A stretch of DNA of 64,000 nucleotides from CAVSLM01 sp963728895 (GTDB taxonomy: Bacteria; Pseudomonadota; Gammaproteobacteria; JBBQDK01). Below the pieces are notes generated by a model. The model was not told the origin of the DNA and searched no databases. It saw nothing but the letters and a program-made list of their open reading frames with translations. Location: contig CAVSLM010000007.1 of the NCBI GenBank assembly GCA_963728895.1, positions 124,001 through 188,000 of the forward strand, read 5' to 3'. Below, piece after piece: positions 8,174 through 18,043 of this stretch (position 1 is the stretch's first letter; each line of letters opens with the position of its first letter). Position numbers and translations under genes: made by a program.

Positions 8174-10832
8174 TTACGTTCCGTTCCTGCAACGCAACGC
8201 CGACGGCCCCGGCGATTTGCTGAACAGCTTCTTGAACAAGCCGAGGTCGAGCGAATCGATCTTGCCGTCGCCATTGAAATCGGTTGCCGCCCTCAAGTCC
8301 GGATCATCGCCCGAAGTCGACGTAAAGGCCTTCTTGAACAAGCCGAGGTCGAGCGAGTCGGTTCTGCCGTCGTTGTTCAGATCGCCGTCGCAGGCGTTGC
8401 CGTAACCATCACCGTCGCTATCCAGCTGATCGGCGTTCTTGGCGTCCGTGCAGTTGTCGACGTAATCCGGCACGCCGTCTCCGTCGCCATCGGGTTGATC
8501 TCCGAAGGGCGTGTAGCCGCTCGATGCGCTCATGAGCATATCGGTACCGCCGAACAGGCACGTGAACTCCTTCGTTTGCTGCTTGCGGTCCACGAAGATG
8601 CCGGTGAACATTCCATCGCGGCCGACTGACACGACCGCCTGCGCATTGCTCAGCAGGTTCCGGTTTGGCATCGACCCCGATCGCTTGCACCCACAGACCT
8701 TCCTCGGTGTTCGGGTAGTAACCGTCGATGCCGTCGAGGACGCCGTCGAAAAGCACCTCGCCATTGCCGTTCATGGTCCCGTGGCAATGCAGCCGGGTAC
8801 GCTGCAGCACGCGCGCGTCGACCCGCACGCCGCCAAGGTCCTTGTATTCGGGATGCACGTCCTGCGGATCGAGGTCGTTGACCAGCAGGTTGAACGAGGC
8901 GGCGGCGACGTCGACCGGGAAGCGCTTGCCGACGGGCTGCGGAGCCGGCCCGGGCGGATCACGATCGGCAGATCCACCAACTGCTTGGGATCGAGCTCAA
9001 TGCTGAACTTGCCACCGTTCAGTTCCACCGTCCAATCGGGCGGCAGGCTGTTGCCATCGTAGCTCAAATAGAAGGTTCTCTTGTCGACGAAATCCGGAAT
9101 GTGAAGGTGGATGACGGCCGCGAACTTGGCCGGGGGACCGCTGGCAGGCGCCTCGAAGTAGGAGAGGTTCTCCTGCTCACGGTCGCCGTCCTGGTTGCCG
9201 AACACCAGCTCGCCCGGCACCGGATCGATCCGGACCCGCACGCAGGTATGGAACGCGAACGTGCCCGCCGCCAGCTGCTCGGCGGTCAGGGGGAAGTTCG
9301 GTGTCCACTCGAGGTAGACGTCCGCAGTCCCGCCGGCCGGGATATTCGCTAGCGCCGGAAACTGGGCGGGCGATACCGATCCGAGCTCCAGCCATCCGCT
9401 CGCCCCGGCGATGCCGAGGCCCGGCGGGTCGGTGATGTCCCAGTGCACGACGACGTTGGTCGCCGCCTGGGTGCCGACATTGCGAACGCGCGCGTACAGC
9501 CGGTTCACCTGGCCCACGGCCGGATTGTCCCCGTTGCCGATCGGCACCGTACCGCCGTGAAGATCGGACCACATGCCGTACTTGAAGTTGTCAAAGCCGT
9601 TGACCGGGCTGTCGACCCAGATATCGGTGGTTTCCCAGGTGTTGCCGGGGGGCGAGGTCCACGGCTCGATCATGACGTCGGGTTGCAGGGCCTGCGTGTT
9701 GCACGTCACCTGCACCTCATAGTCGTCATCGTCGGTCTTGAGCACGACGTAGATCATGAGCCCGTCGCCGATGAACGTCTCGCCTTCGTGCCACAGTTCG
9801 TTACGGTTGCAGCCGAAGTCGCTGCAGCTCGGGCCCGCGCCGCGGCCGATCACCTTGACGTTCGGGTCGGCGCCCTCGTTCACCCGTTCGATGATGACAC
9901 CCTCGTCGGGAATGCCGATCGGCGTGAAGAAACCGTTGAGGTCGTCGCCGAGCACGCGCCGCCGCACGCTCACCATGTAGTAGAACGAGCCGGTGATTTC
10001 GACCTTGGCCGCCTGGGCATTGGGCCTGCCAAGCGGGTCGTAACTCCATGGCCCACAAGGCCGCCGTCCCGCCGCCGCCCTCCTTACCGCATGCGATCTG
10101 CTGGTACTTGGATGGCGGCAGCCAGCCCGGGAAGCCCTCGTTGGATTCCTTCTCGAACGGTCCGGTCTGGCCCGGCAAGTTCGCGTCCATCAACTCGAAG
10201 GCACTGTTGTAGTTGCTCGGATGCGGGGGTCCCGCCTGCTGGAAAGCGTGGCCCATCTCGTGGGCCCAGCGCCCCCACACTCGGATGTCGGGATCGCTCG
10301 GGTTCTCGCTGAAGATCGCGCAGCCGACGTACTTGACCGGGCCGCTCGGGCCCATCTTGAGGTTGCACTTGCCGCCCTGGCCGCGGTGGAACTGTGACGG
10401 GTCGGTCTCCGCCATCACCACCATTACCTCGTCCACGTTGCTCCAGTCCAGTCCGGCCGGCGAGGCGTTGATCGCGTCCGTCAGCACCTTGCCGAACTTG
10501 CCGCCGTTCGACAGGTCCCCGTCCGAAAAATCGTCGATGTAGGCGCTGCGATTGTCGGGCAGCTGGAACAGGTCCGATACGACGTGGGTGATGTTGATCT
10601 TGCCGTATGACGTGTGCTGCCAGAGCGTGTCGAGCTGGTCGAAGAAGCCCTCGACCTCGGTCTTCGTGTACCGCGATGTGGCCGCATAGTCGTGGAAGTA
10701 CGCGCGCAGCACCACCACCTTCTTCGTGCCGAGCACCGGATCGGCATGGACCGACACTGGTGTGCAGATTGATAACGCGAAACCCAAACACGCTGCGCAG
10801 AAACGCAGCAGAGGCGCTGTCGTTCTTCTCAT
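8174..10832 (-). CDS. Secreted M6-like metalloprotease with CARDB, thrombospondin-3 and dockerin domains (frameshifted)
   Basis: About 885 residues once three frame slips (near 10045, 8975 and 8670) are bridged. A signal peptide (ATG at 10832, GGGAGG ribosome site six bases upstream) leads into a domain with VVVLRAYFHDYAATSRY and SYGKINITHVVSDLFQLP, like M6 immune-inhibitor-A proteases. The zinc motif is WAHEMGHAFQQAG (HExxH), followed by FELMDAN. Next come a CARDB-like adhesive domain (VNRLYARVRNVGTQAATNVVVHW), beta-rich segments, and calcium-binding thrombospondin type 3 repeats (DGDGDGVPDYVDNC). The end is a type I dockerin with two near-identical repeats, each holding SLDLGLFKK (about 8195-8390). 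Role inferred: an exported protease that docks on a cohesin partner, probably the product of the next gene. Confidence 0.75.
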
Positions 10833-11256
10833 GTGATCCTCCCAAAGGGGCGCGTCGGTGCACGACGCGTGCCCCGGTTCCGTTAAAGGGATAGGAATTT
10901 GCTTTCAGCGAGTGCGGTGGACGGCGCTGTCAACAAGTCCACAAAACCCGCCATCACCTGTGAACAACCGAGATTGGACGCACACATCCTTGCCGCTCCT
11001 TCTTCTCTCTCGCCCTTGGCGGGCGCCCGGAATCTAGCAGCTCTTTGTGCAATCAATTCAACGCCGCGAGACCATAGCACATGAAAATGAATATTCAGAG
11101 CTCACTGCTTCAGCTACGCTCACATTTTCGACGCGCACATTCGGCAGATCAATCGCAGGCGTTGCAGTTCGTGGTGGTCAATGCCACCAGCACCATCGAT
11201 TCGATAGGTATTTCCGGCGCACACACCAGCGTGGCGCCAGCATCGGGTTCATGCAG
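10833..11256. other. Intergenic region between purA and the dockerin protease
   Basis: 424 bases with a lower-GC patch around 11030-11110. It must hold the promoter of the protease gene and the end of the purA transcript. A TTGACA hexamer on the minus strand near 10930 has no convincing -10 partner. No convincing gene, repeat or terminator was found; the small plus-strand frame at 11081 lacks a ribosome site and family features. Confidence 0.35.
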
Positions 11257-12549
11257 CTATGCGAACGGGTCGTGCAGGACGATGGTTTCGGAGCGGTCGG
11301 GTCCCGTGGAGATGATGTCGATGTTCGCGCCGACCACGGCTTCGATGCGTTTTAGATAGCTGCGGGCGTTGGCGGGAAGCGCCTCGTAGCGGCGCACTCC
11401 GACCGTGGACTCCTTCCACCCGGGCACATCCTCGTACACCGGTTCGCAGGTGGCGAAAGCCTCGGCGCCCACCGGCGGCGTCAGACGCTCCTCCGCACCG
11501 CAACGATAACCCACGCACAGCCGTATGGTATCGAGCCCGTCCAGCACGTCGAGCTTGGTGATGCACAGACCCGAGACACTATTGATCTCGATGGCACGGC
11601 GCAGTGCCACGGCGTCAAACCAGCCACAGCGGCGCGGACGGCCCGTCGTGGATCCGAACTCGTGTCCGCGGCTCGCCAGGTGCTCGCCCATTTCGTCGAA
11701 CAGCTCGGTCGGGAAGGGGCCCGCGCCGACGCGGGTGGTATAGGCCTTGGTAATCCCGAGCACGTAGTCCAGGTAGCGCGGGCCGACGCCAGTGCCGGTC
11801 GCCGCGCCTCCTGCGGTGGTGTTGGACGAGGTCACAAAGGGATAGGTGCCATGGTCGATGTCGAGCAGCGCCCCCTGCGCACCTTCGAACATGACGCTCT
11901 CGCCGTTCACCCGGAGCCGGTGCAGCAGCTCCGTGACGTCCGCCACCAACGGCTGCAGCGCCTCCGCCAGCGCCAGGGACTCGTCCAGCACCTTCTGGAA
12001 GTCAATCGTGTCCACCTTGAAATAGTGCTGCAGGGCGAAGTTGTGGTAATCGAGCACCTCACCCAGCTTGGCTGCAAAGCGCTCGCGATGGAAAAGATCG
12101 CCGAGGCGCAGCCCGCGCCGCGATACCTTGTCTTCGTAGGCCGGTCCGATGCCGCGCCCGGTGGTACCGATGGCCGCCTTGCCGCGGGCCTTCTCGCGCG
12201 CGTGATCCAGGGCCACGTGGTAAGGCAGGATCAGCGGACAGGCCTCACTGATGCGCAGGCGCTCGCGTGCCGGCACGCCATTCGCCTCCAGCGTGGCGAT
12301 TTCCTCCAGCAGCGCGGTAGGCGACAGCACCACCCCGTTGCCGATCAGGCACTGCACGCCCTCGCGCAGGATGCCGGAAGGGATCAGGTGCAGCACCGTC
12401 TTGCGTCCGTCGATCACCAGCGTGTGGCCGGCGTTGTGTCCGCCCTGGAAGCGCACGACCGCGCTCACCCGCTCGGTGAGCAGGTCGACGATCTTGCCCT
12501 TGCCCTCGTCCCCCCACTGGGTCCCGATCACGACGACATACTTGCCCAT
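11257..12549 (-). CDS. purA: Adenylosuccinate synthetase
   Basis: 430 residues, standard length. It begins MGKYVVVIGTQWGDEGKGK, the GTP-binding P-loop signature of the family, and contains QGGHNAGHT and the second signature GIGPAYEDKVSRRGLRLGD. It joins IMP and aspartate with GTP hydrolysis, the first committed step to AMP. The ATG at 12549 is preceded by GGGAAAGCGC; the longer reading frame upstream overlaps hisZ and was not used. The hisZ-purA order downstream of hflKC is typical of gammaproteobacteria. Confidence 0.97.
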   Translation of the reverse strand: MGKYVVVIGTQWGDEGKGKIVDLLTERVSAVVRFQGGHNAGHTLVIDGRKTVLHLIPSGILREGVQCLIGNGVVLSPTALLEEIATLEANGVPARERLRISEACPLILPYHVALDHAREKARGKAAIGTTGRGIGPAYEDKVSRRGLRLGDLFHRERFAAKLGEVLDYHNFALQHYFKVDTIDFQKVLDESLALAEALQPLVADVTELLHRLRVNGESVMFEGAQGALLDIDHGTYPFVTSSNTTAGGAATGTGVGPRYLDYVLGITKAYTTRVGAGPFPTELFDEMGEHLASRGHEFGSTTGRPRRCGWFDAVALRRAIEINSVSGLCITKLDVLDGLDTIRLCVGYRCGAEERLTPPVGAEAFATCEPVYEDVPGWKESTVGVRRYEALPANARSYLKRIEAVVGANIDIISTGPDRSETIVLHDPFA

Positions 12550-12640
12550 GATTTGCGCTTTCCCGCTGGTGTGAAAGGTTCTGACTGATCGGCCCGGGGC
12601 ATCACGGGCGCTGCTCGATGCACGGCGCCGCGCTGCGGGG

Positions 12641-13840
12641 TCAATCCACGGCCGCCGGCGCTGCGGCCGCGACCCAGTGCCCGTTGCGTTCGACCAATAC
12701 GCGATCGCAACCGAGCTCGCGCGCGCCACCGCTCTGTCCGGGCAACGTCTGGATGACGCGCTCGCCGGCCGCGCGCAGCGCCGCAATGGTTGCCTGCAGC
12801 GCCGGCGCCTCTCCCGTCGGAGCCAGAATGGCACCTGGCGTGGTCACGTTCCCGAAGCTCCCGAGACGCATGAGGATCTTGGCATCTGCGCTGAAACCGG
12901 TTGCCGGACGGGCACGGCCGAATACCCTGCCGATCTCGTCGTAGCGCCCTCCCTGCGCCACCGCCTGTCCGTGCCCCGGCACGAAGGCGGCGAACACCAG
13001 ACCAGTGTGATAGTGATAGCCGCGCAGCTCCGCCAGATCGAAGTGCAGCACGGCGTGGGGCGCGGCGCTCCCCAGCGCTGCCGCCACCCGGCGCAGCCGT
13101 TCCAGCGCCGCGTGCACAGGCGCCGGTGCCGCTGCCAGTGCCGCGCCCGCCTCCTCCAGCGCCTCGCGCCCCCCATTGAGGTCGGCCAGCGCTGCCAGCA
13201 TGCCGCGTACCTGCGCGTCCACGGCACACTGCGCGAGGCATTCCTCGATGTCGGCGCGTGCCTTGCGCTGCATGGCGTCGAACAGCAGGGCCTCCTGATC
13301 GGCCGTGAGGCCGGCCTGCCCGGCCAGCGCGCGGAACACCTGGACGTGACCGAGGTCCAGATGAACCGGTCCGACGCCGGTCACTGCCAGGGTCTCCAGC
13401 ATCAGGCGCAGCACTTCCAGATCGCTCTCGACCCCGCCGTGGCCGAACAGCTCGGCGCCGACCTGCAGCGGCCCGCGCGACCCGGCGAAGCCGTCGGGGC
13501 GGGTGCGCAGCACCGTGCCCATGTAGCAAAGCCGCACCGGTCCCTCGCGTTGCAGCTGATGGGCATCCATGCGTGCGGCCTGGGGCGTGATGTCCGCGCG
13601 CACACCCATCAGACGACCGGTGAGCTGATCGGTGAGCTTGAAGGTCTGCAGATCCAGGTCGTTGCCCATACCGGTGAGCAACGACTCCAGGTATTCGATA
13701 AACGGAGGCATGACCAGCTCGTAGCCCCAGCTGGCATAGAGGTCGAGCAGCCGCCGGCGCAGGCTCTCCAGGCGCAGCGCCTGCGGCGGCAGCACCTCTT
13801 CGATGCCTTCGGGCAGCAGCCAGCGATCCGTCGGATTCAT
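12641..13840 (-). CDS. hisZ: ATP phosphoribosyltransferase regulatory subunit HisZ
   Basis: A histidyl-tRNA-synthetase-like protein of 399 residues without the tRNA-binding domain. It starts MNPTDRWLLPEGIEEVLPP (ATG at 13840; an ATG 18 bases further upstream is also possible) and shows class II synthetase-like segments such as MPPFIEYLESLLTG and GRYDEIGRVFGRARPATGFS. HisZ activates the short form of HisG in the first step of histidine synthesis. The matching hisG is not in the window. It lies in the purA-hfl cluster, its usual gammaproteobacterial position. Confidence 0.92.
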   Translation of the reverse strand: MNPTDRWLLPEGIEEVLPPQALRLESLRRRLLDLYASWGYELVMPPFIEYLESLLTGMGNDLDLQTFKLTDQLTGRLMGVRADITPQAARMDAHQLQREGPVRLCYMGTVLRTRPDGFAGSRGPLQVGAELFGHGGVESDLEVLRLMLETLAVTGVGPVHLDLGHVQVFRALAGQAGLTADQEALLFDAMQRKARADIEECLAQCAVDAQVRGMLAALADLNGGREALEEAGAALAAAPAPVHAALERLRRVAAALGSAAPHAVLHFDLAELRGYHYHTGLVFAAFVPGHGQAVAQGGRYDEIGRVFGRARPATGFSADAKILMRLGSFGNVTTPGAILAPTGEAPALQATIAALRAAGERVIQTLPGQSGGARELGCDRVLVERNGHWVAAAAPAAVD

Positions 13841-13904
13841 GGGCGCCCAGCGGCGCACGAAGGACGCGGCCGGAGCACAGCCTCCGGCGGGTGGTTGACC
13901 CGCA

Positions 13905-14099
13905 TCACTGACGCACCCAGTACAGCAGGAACAAGCCGCCCAACATGCTGAGCAGGCCGGCGATGCGCAGCGCGCGATCCTCGAGCTGCGCCATCTGCAG
14001 CAGCGTGCGCCGCAGGATCGCGGGATTGAGAAACGGCAGGATGCCCTCCATCACCATCAGCAGGGCAACCGCACTCAACAGATCCTGCCACATCTGCAT
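13905..14099 (-). CDS. DUF2065 small membrane protein (YjeT-like)
   Basis: 64 residues with two hydrophobic segments, LLSAVALLMVMEGILPFL at the N-terminus and IAGLLSMLGGLFLLYWV at the C-terminus, separated by a charged loop. This is the DUF2065/YjeT pattern, and such genes nearly always lie directly after hflC as here. Function unknown; an inner-membrane location is inferred from the two helices. Confidence 0.9.
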   Translation of the reverse strand: MQMWQDLLSAVALLMVMEGILPFLNPAILRRTLLQMAQLEDRALRIAGLLSMLGGLFLLYWVRQ

Positions 14100-14126
14100 G
14101 CCGGCGTAAGGCTCCTGACCGAAGAC

Positions 14127-15044
14127 TCAGCGCGAGGTTGCCAAGCCGCCATTCACCGAGCTCCCGGCGCGGCTTTCGGTACCCGGTGAGTTGTTGAAGT
14201 ACTTGAAGAACTGCCCGTCCGGTTCGAGGATCAGCAGGTCGGCCTTGCTGTTGAAGGTTTCGCGGTAGGCACCCAGGCTGCGATAGAAGGAATAGAACTC
14301 CGCGTTCTTTCCATAGGCCCGGGCGTAGATCTCGGCCGCCTTGGCGTCGCCCTCGCCGCGGATCTGCTCGGCGTCGCGATAAGCCTCGGCGAGGATCACG
14401 GTGCGCTGGCGGTCGGCATCGGCCCGGATGCGCTCCGCAGCTTCGGCACCGCGAGAGCGGAAGTCCCGCGCCACTCGCGCGCGCTCGGCCTCCATGCGCT
14501 GGTACACGGAGCTGCTCACCTCGGTAGGCAGGTCGATTCGTTTGATGCGCACGTCGACGATGGAGATGCCGAGGTCCTTGGCCTGCTCGTTGGCGATCTC
14601 GTTGAGCTTGATCATGATCTGGGCACGCTCGCCGGAAACCACCTCCTGGATGGTGCGCCGCCCGAACTCGTTGCGCAGCGCATCGTTGATCTTCTCGTAG
14701 AGCAGCTGACCGGCACGGCGCTGATTACCGCCGGTCGCACGGTAGTAGTCGGCCACGTTGGTGATGCGCCACTTGACGAAGGAATCCACGATCACGTTCT
14801 TCTTCTCGACCGTGAAATAGCGCTCGGCCTCCGCCTCCAACGTCAGGATGCGGCCGTCGAAGGTGCGCACATTGTTGATGAAAGGCACCATCACGTGCAG
14901 CCCAGGCTTGATGTCGGTACGCACGATCTCGCCGAGTCGGAACATCATGGCGAGCTCCCACTGCTTGACCGTGAAGAAGGAGAAGGATGCGACCACCAGC
15001 ACTGCGATCAGGACGATCAGAGCGGCAATCTTGAGCTGACTCAT
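14127..15044 (-). CDS. hflC: FtsH-modulating membrane protein HflC
   Basis: 305 residues: one N-terminal membrane helix (about residues 7-25), then an SPFH/band-7 domain with the segment GLHVMVPFINNVRTFDGRIL and an Ala/Glu-rich helical region (AEAAERIRADADRQRTVILA). With HflK it forms a large periplasmic-side cage around the FtsH protease and restrains it. It overlaps hflK by four bases and is clearly translationally coupled to it. Confidence 0.97.
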   Translation of the reverse strand: MSQLKIAALIVLIAVLVVASFSFFTVKQWELAMMFRLGEIVRTDIKPGLHVMVPFINNVRTFDGRILTLEAEAERYFTVEKKNVIVDSFVKWRITNVADYYRATGGNQRRAGQLLYEKINDALRNEFGRRTIQEVVSGERAQIMIKLNEIANEQAKDLGISIVDVRIKRIDLPTEVSSSVYQRMEAERARVARDFRSRGAEAAERIRADADRQRTVILAEAYRDAEQIRGEGDAKAAEIYARAYGKNAEFYSFYRSLGAYRETFNSKADLLILEPDGQFFKYFNNSPGTESRAGSSVNGGLATSR

Positions 15045-16189
15045 CGGCGAATCTCCCGGGTCCGCGTCCCGTCCCGATTGCGCAGATCCTCTTCCTGGGT
15101 CAGCGGCGTGACATTGCTGCCATACTTGTGCAGGTCGCTCGCGTCGGCATCCGCACCGCGCTGCCGCAACAGCTGCTCGAGCGGCAGCAGCATGACGCTG
15201 CCGCCCTGCTTGACGTCGATCATCACCTTGCTGGTGCGCGACATCACGTCTTCCAGGGTCTGCAGATAGAGCCGCTCGCGGGTCACCACCGGCGCCTTCT
15301 CATACTCGGTCAGCAGCTGCGTGAAACGGCTGGCCTCGCCTTCGGCGCGCGCGGTGACCTCGGACTTGTAGGCGTTCGCCTCCTCGATACGCCGCGCCGC
15401 GGCGCCGCGCGCCTTGGGAATGATCTCGTTGGCGTAGGCCTCGGCCTCGTTCTTCAGGCGCTGCTCGTCTTCGCGCGCCTTGATGGCGTCGTCGAACGCC
15501 TCCTTTACCTGCTCGGGCGGATTGGCATCCTGCAGGTTCACCTTGATGACCTGCAGGCCTGTCTTGTAGCGATCCAGTATCGACTGCAGCAGACGCTGCG
15601 TGCTGTCGGCGACAGCGTCGCGGCCCTCGGTGATCACGAAATCCATCTTGCTCTTGCCGACCACCTCGCGCAGTGCGCTCTTGGTGGCCTGTTCCAGCGT
15701 CGTGTCGGGATCGGTCACATTGAACAGATACTCCCCGGCGTCCTTCACCTTGTATTGGACGGCAAGCTTGATATCAACGATGTTCTCGTCCTGGGTCAGC
15801 ATCAGGGCCCGGTGGGGAATGGAACGCACCTGGTCGACATCGACCTTGATCACATGCTCGATGGGCCTCGGAAAGCGCAGGTTCGGACCTGGATCCAGGG
15901 TCTTCACAAAGGCGCCGAAGCGCAGCACCACGCCGCGCTCCGCGGGCTGGATGACGTAGACGCTGTCGTAGAGCAGCCAGACGACCAGCAGCAGCGCGAT
16001 CAGCATCCAGGCATTGCCCGAAGTACCCGGTGCAGGGCCCGAGGCGCCACCACTCTTACGCCCGCCGAACAGACCGCCGAACTTGCTCTGCATCTTGCGC
16101 ACGATCTCATCGAGATCGGGCGGACCCTGGTCATTGTTGCGACCGCCCCAGGGATCCTTGTTGCTACCGCCGGGCTGATTCCAGGCCAT
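15041..16189 (-). CDS. hflK: FtsH-modulating membrane protein HflK
   Basis: 382 residues. The N-terminus (MAWNQPGGSNKDPWGGRN, ATG at 16189) is rich in Gly, Asn and Asp, as is usual for HflK. A membrane helix near residues 60-80 (WMLIALLLVVWLLYDSVYV) precedes the SPFH domain, which includes GVVLRFGAFVKTLDPGPN. It partners HflC in the FtsH-regulating complex. An in-frame start 45 bases upstream is possible but less like the family. Confidence 0.97.
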   Translation of the reverse strand: MAWNQPGGSNKDPWGGRNNDQGPPDLDEIVRKMQSKFGGLFGGRKSGGASGPAPGTSGNAWMLIALLLVVWLLYDSVYVIQPAERGVVLRFGAFVKTLDPGPNLRFPRPIEHVIKVDVDQVRSIPHRALMLTQDENIVDIKLAVQYKVKDAGEYLFNVTDPDTTLEQATKSALREVVGKSKMDFVITEGRDAVADSTQRLLQSILDRYKTGLQVIKVNLQDANPPEQVKEAFDDAIKAREDEQRLKNEAEAYANEIIPKARGAAARRIEEANAYKSEVTARAEGEASRFTQLLTEYEKAPVVTRERLYLQTLEDVMSRTSKVMIDVKQGGSVMLLPLEQLLRQRGADADASDLHKYGSNVTPLTQEEDLRNRDGTRTREIRR

Positions 16190-16338
16190 CAGGTACTCCG
16201 AAATATGCGCGGCACAACCGCCTTGGACGCGCACAGGTAGACCGAAACCGGCATTTTATGGGCCAGGTCACTCGCCCGCAACTGACGGGAGTGCGTGTCG
16301 ATCCGCAGCGCAAGGCAGGTCCTGCGCGGCTGCGTGCC

Positions 16339-17628
16339 TCAATCGGGCCCGGCGTGCAGCAGCTCTTCGGGGAAGCCTTCGTGCCGTTGCAGCTGGCACA
16401 GGTTGCGTCGCGGCAGCTGTACGCGGAGCATCCAGGCACCCTGTTCATCCACCTGCTCGGCAAGGACGGCGCCCAGATCGAAGAGCCGGGCACGCATGCG
16501 GCCGGCGTCGGGCGGGATACGCAGCCAGCCGCGGACCATGTCGTCACGGAAATGCGCCGCCATGGCCTCGCGCAGCAGCTCGATCCCCGCGCCGCTCGCC
16601 GCCGACAGCCAGACCCGATGGATACATCCATCCGCGTCGCGCTCCACACGCGGCTCGCGTCCCTGCCGGTCGATCTTGTTGAACACCTGGATCTGGGGAA
16701 CGCGCTCGGCACCGATCTCCGCCAGCACCGCGTTCACCTGCGCGATGCGCTCGGCACCGTCCTCGGCATCGGCGTCGATGACGTGCAGCAGCAGACCCGC
16801 TTCGCGCGTTTCCTGCAGCGTGGAGCGAAACGCCGCCACCAGATCATGCGGCAACTGGCGGATGAAACCGACCGTGTCCACGAGCACTACGGCCTCGGCG
16901 TCGGGAAGCTCGACCCGCCGCAACGTGGGATCGAGCGTCGCGAACAGCTGATCCGCCGCGTACACCTCGGCGCCGGTCAGGCGGTTGAACAGCGTGGACT
17001 TGCCGGCATTGGTATAGCCGACCAGAGACACGGTGGGAACGGCCGCCTTGCCACGCGCACGGCGCCCCTGGTCGCGCTGCCGGCTCACCTTCTCCAGCCT
17101 GCGGTTCAACATGCGGATGCGCGCCCCCACCAGGCGGCGGTCGGTTTCCAGCTGGGTCTCACCGGGACCACGCAACCCGATGCCACCCTTCTGCCGCTCC
17201 AGGTGGGTCCAGCCGCGCACGAGACGCGTGGAGATGTGGCGCATCTGCGCCAACTCCACCTGCAGCTTGCCTTCGAAGCTGCGGGCGCGTTGTGCGAAGA
17301 TATCGAGAATCAGGCCGGTGCGGTCCAGCACGCGGCACTGCAGCAACGCTTCCAGGTTACGTTCCTGGCTGGGGGTGAGCGCATGATCGAACAGCACCAC
17401 CTCGGCGCGCTCGCGCACCACCAGCTCGCGGATTTCCTCCGCCTTGCCGGATCCGACGAAGTATTTCGGATTGGGCGTGCTCCGCGTGCCGGAGACCAGG
17501 GCAACCGGCACGGCACCGGCGGAGGTGGCCAGCTCCTGGAACTCCTCGGGTGCCTCGGACTCCCCGTCGGCGTGCAGTTGCAGGTGAACGAGGACGGCGC
17601 GTTCCCCGCTGCGCGGGCGGTCAAACAA
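16339..17628 (-). CDS. hflX: Ribosome-associated GTPase HflX
   Basis: 429 residues. The N-terminal ATP-binding domain has YFVGSGKAEEI and LFDHALTPSQERNLE; a glycine-rich linker reads GGIGLRGPGETQLETDRR; the GTPase domain holds the P-loop GYTNAGKSTLFNRL, the switch/G3 motif DTVGFI and the G4 motif NKID. HflX splits stalled or heat-damaged ribosomes. The start is a TTG at 17628 with GGGGATCACTGG upstream; no better ATG exists in this frame. It lies between hfq and hflK, in the classical order. Confidence 0.95.
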   Translation of the reverse strand: MFDRPRSGERAVLVHLQLHADGESEAPEEFQELATSAGAVPVALVSGTRSTPNPKYFVGSGKAEEIRELVVRERAEVVLFDHALTPSQERNLEALLQCRVLDRTGLILDIFAQRARSFEGKLQVELAQMRHISTRLVRGWTHLERQKGGIGLRGPGETQLETDRRLVGARIRMLNRRLEKVSRQRDQGRRARGKAAVPTVSLVGYTNAGKSTLFNRLTGAEVYAADQLFATLDPTLRRVELPDAEAVVLVDTVGFIRQLPHDLVAAFRSTLQETREAGLLLHVIDADAEDGAERIAQVNAVLAEIGAERVPQIQVFNKIDRQGREPRVERDADGCIHRVWLSAASGAGIELLREAMAAHFRDDMVRGWLRIPPDAGRMRARLFDLGAVLAEQVDEQGAWMLRVQLPRRNLCQLQRHEGFPEELLHAGPD

Positions 17629-17657
17629 CCAGTGATCCCCGCGCGGCGGTCAATGCG

Positions 17658-17912
17658 TTAGACATTACCGGGTTCTGGTGCGTTGTCATCGCCTCCAGGC
17701 GACAGCTTGACGTTGCGTGACGGGACGACGGTGGAAATAGCGTGCTTGTACACCATCTGGCTGACGCTGTTCTTCAGCAACACCACGAACTGATCGAACG
17801 ACTCGATCTGCCCCTGCAGCTTGATCCCGTTCACCAGGTAAATGGACACGGGGACCCGCTCCTTGCGCAGCGCGTTGAGAAACGGCTCTTGCAGGGACTG
17901 ACCTCGCGCCAT
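17658..17912 (-). CDS. hfq: RNA chaperone Hfq
   Basis: 84 residues, beginning MARGQSLQEPFLNALRKERV. Both Sm motifs are present: IYLVNGIKLQGQIESFDQFV and the Sm2 signature YKHAISTVVPSR. Hfq hexamers pair small RNAs with mRNAs. The ATG at 17912 has an AGGAGAGTGGAA ribosome site. The acidic C-terminal tail is short (GDDNAPEPGNV). It sits between miaA and hflX. Confidence 0.98.
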   Translation of the reverse strand: MARGQSLQEPFLNALRKERVPVSIYLVNGIKLQGQIESFDQFVVLLKNSVSQMVYKHAISTVVPSRNVKLSPGGDDNAPEPGNV

Positions 17913-18043
17913 TTCCACTCTCCTTTTTTTAGTTATTTCTGCCAAGGTCTCACTCCTGATTCGGGCCCGGAAACCGCCGGGCGGTCTGTCGATCTGGTTC
18001 AAGTCAAGGTTCCCACAATGAGGCGAATTGTAGCATATCCGGC

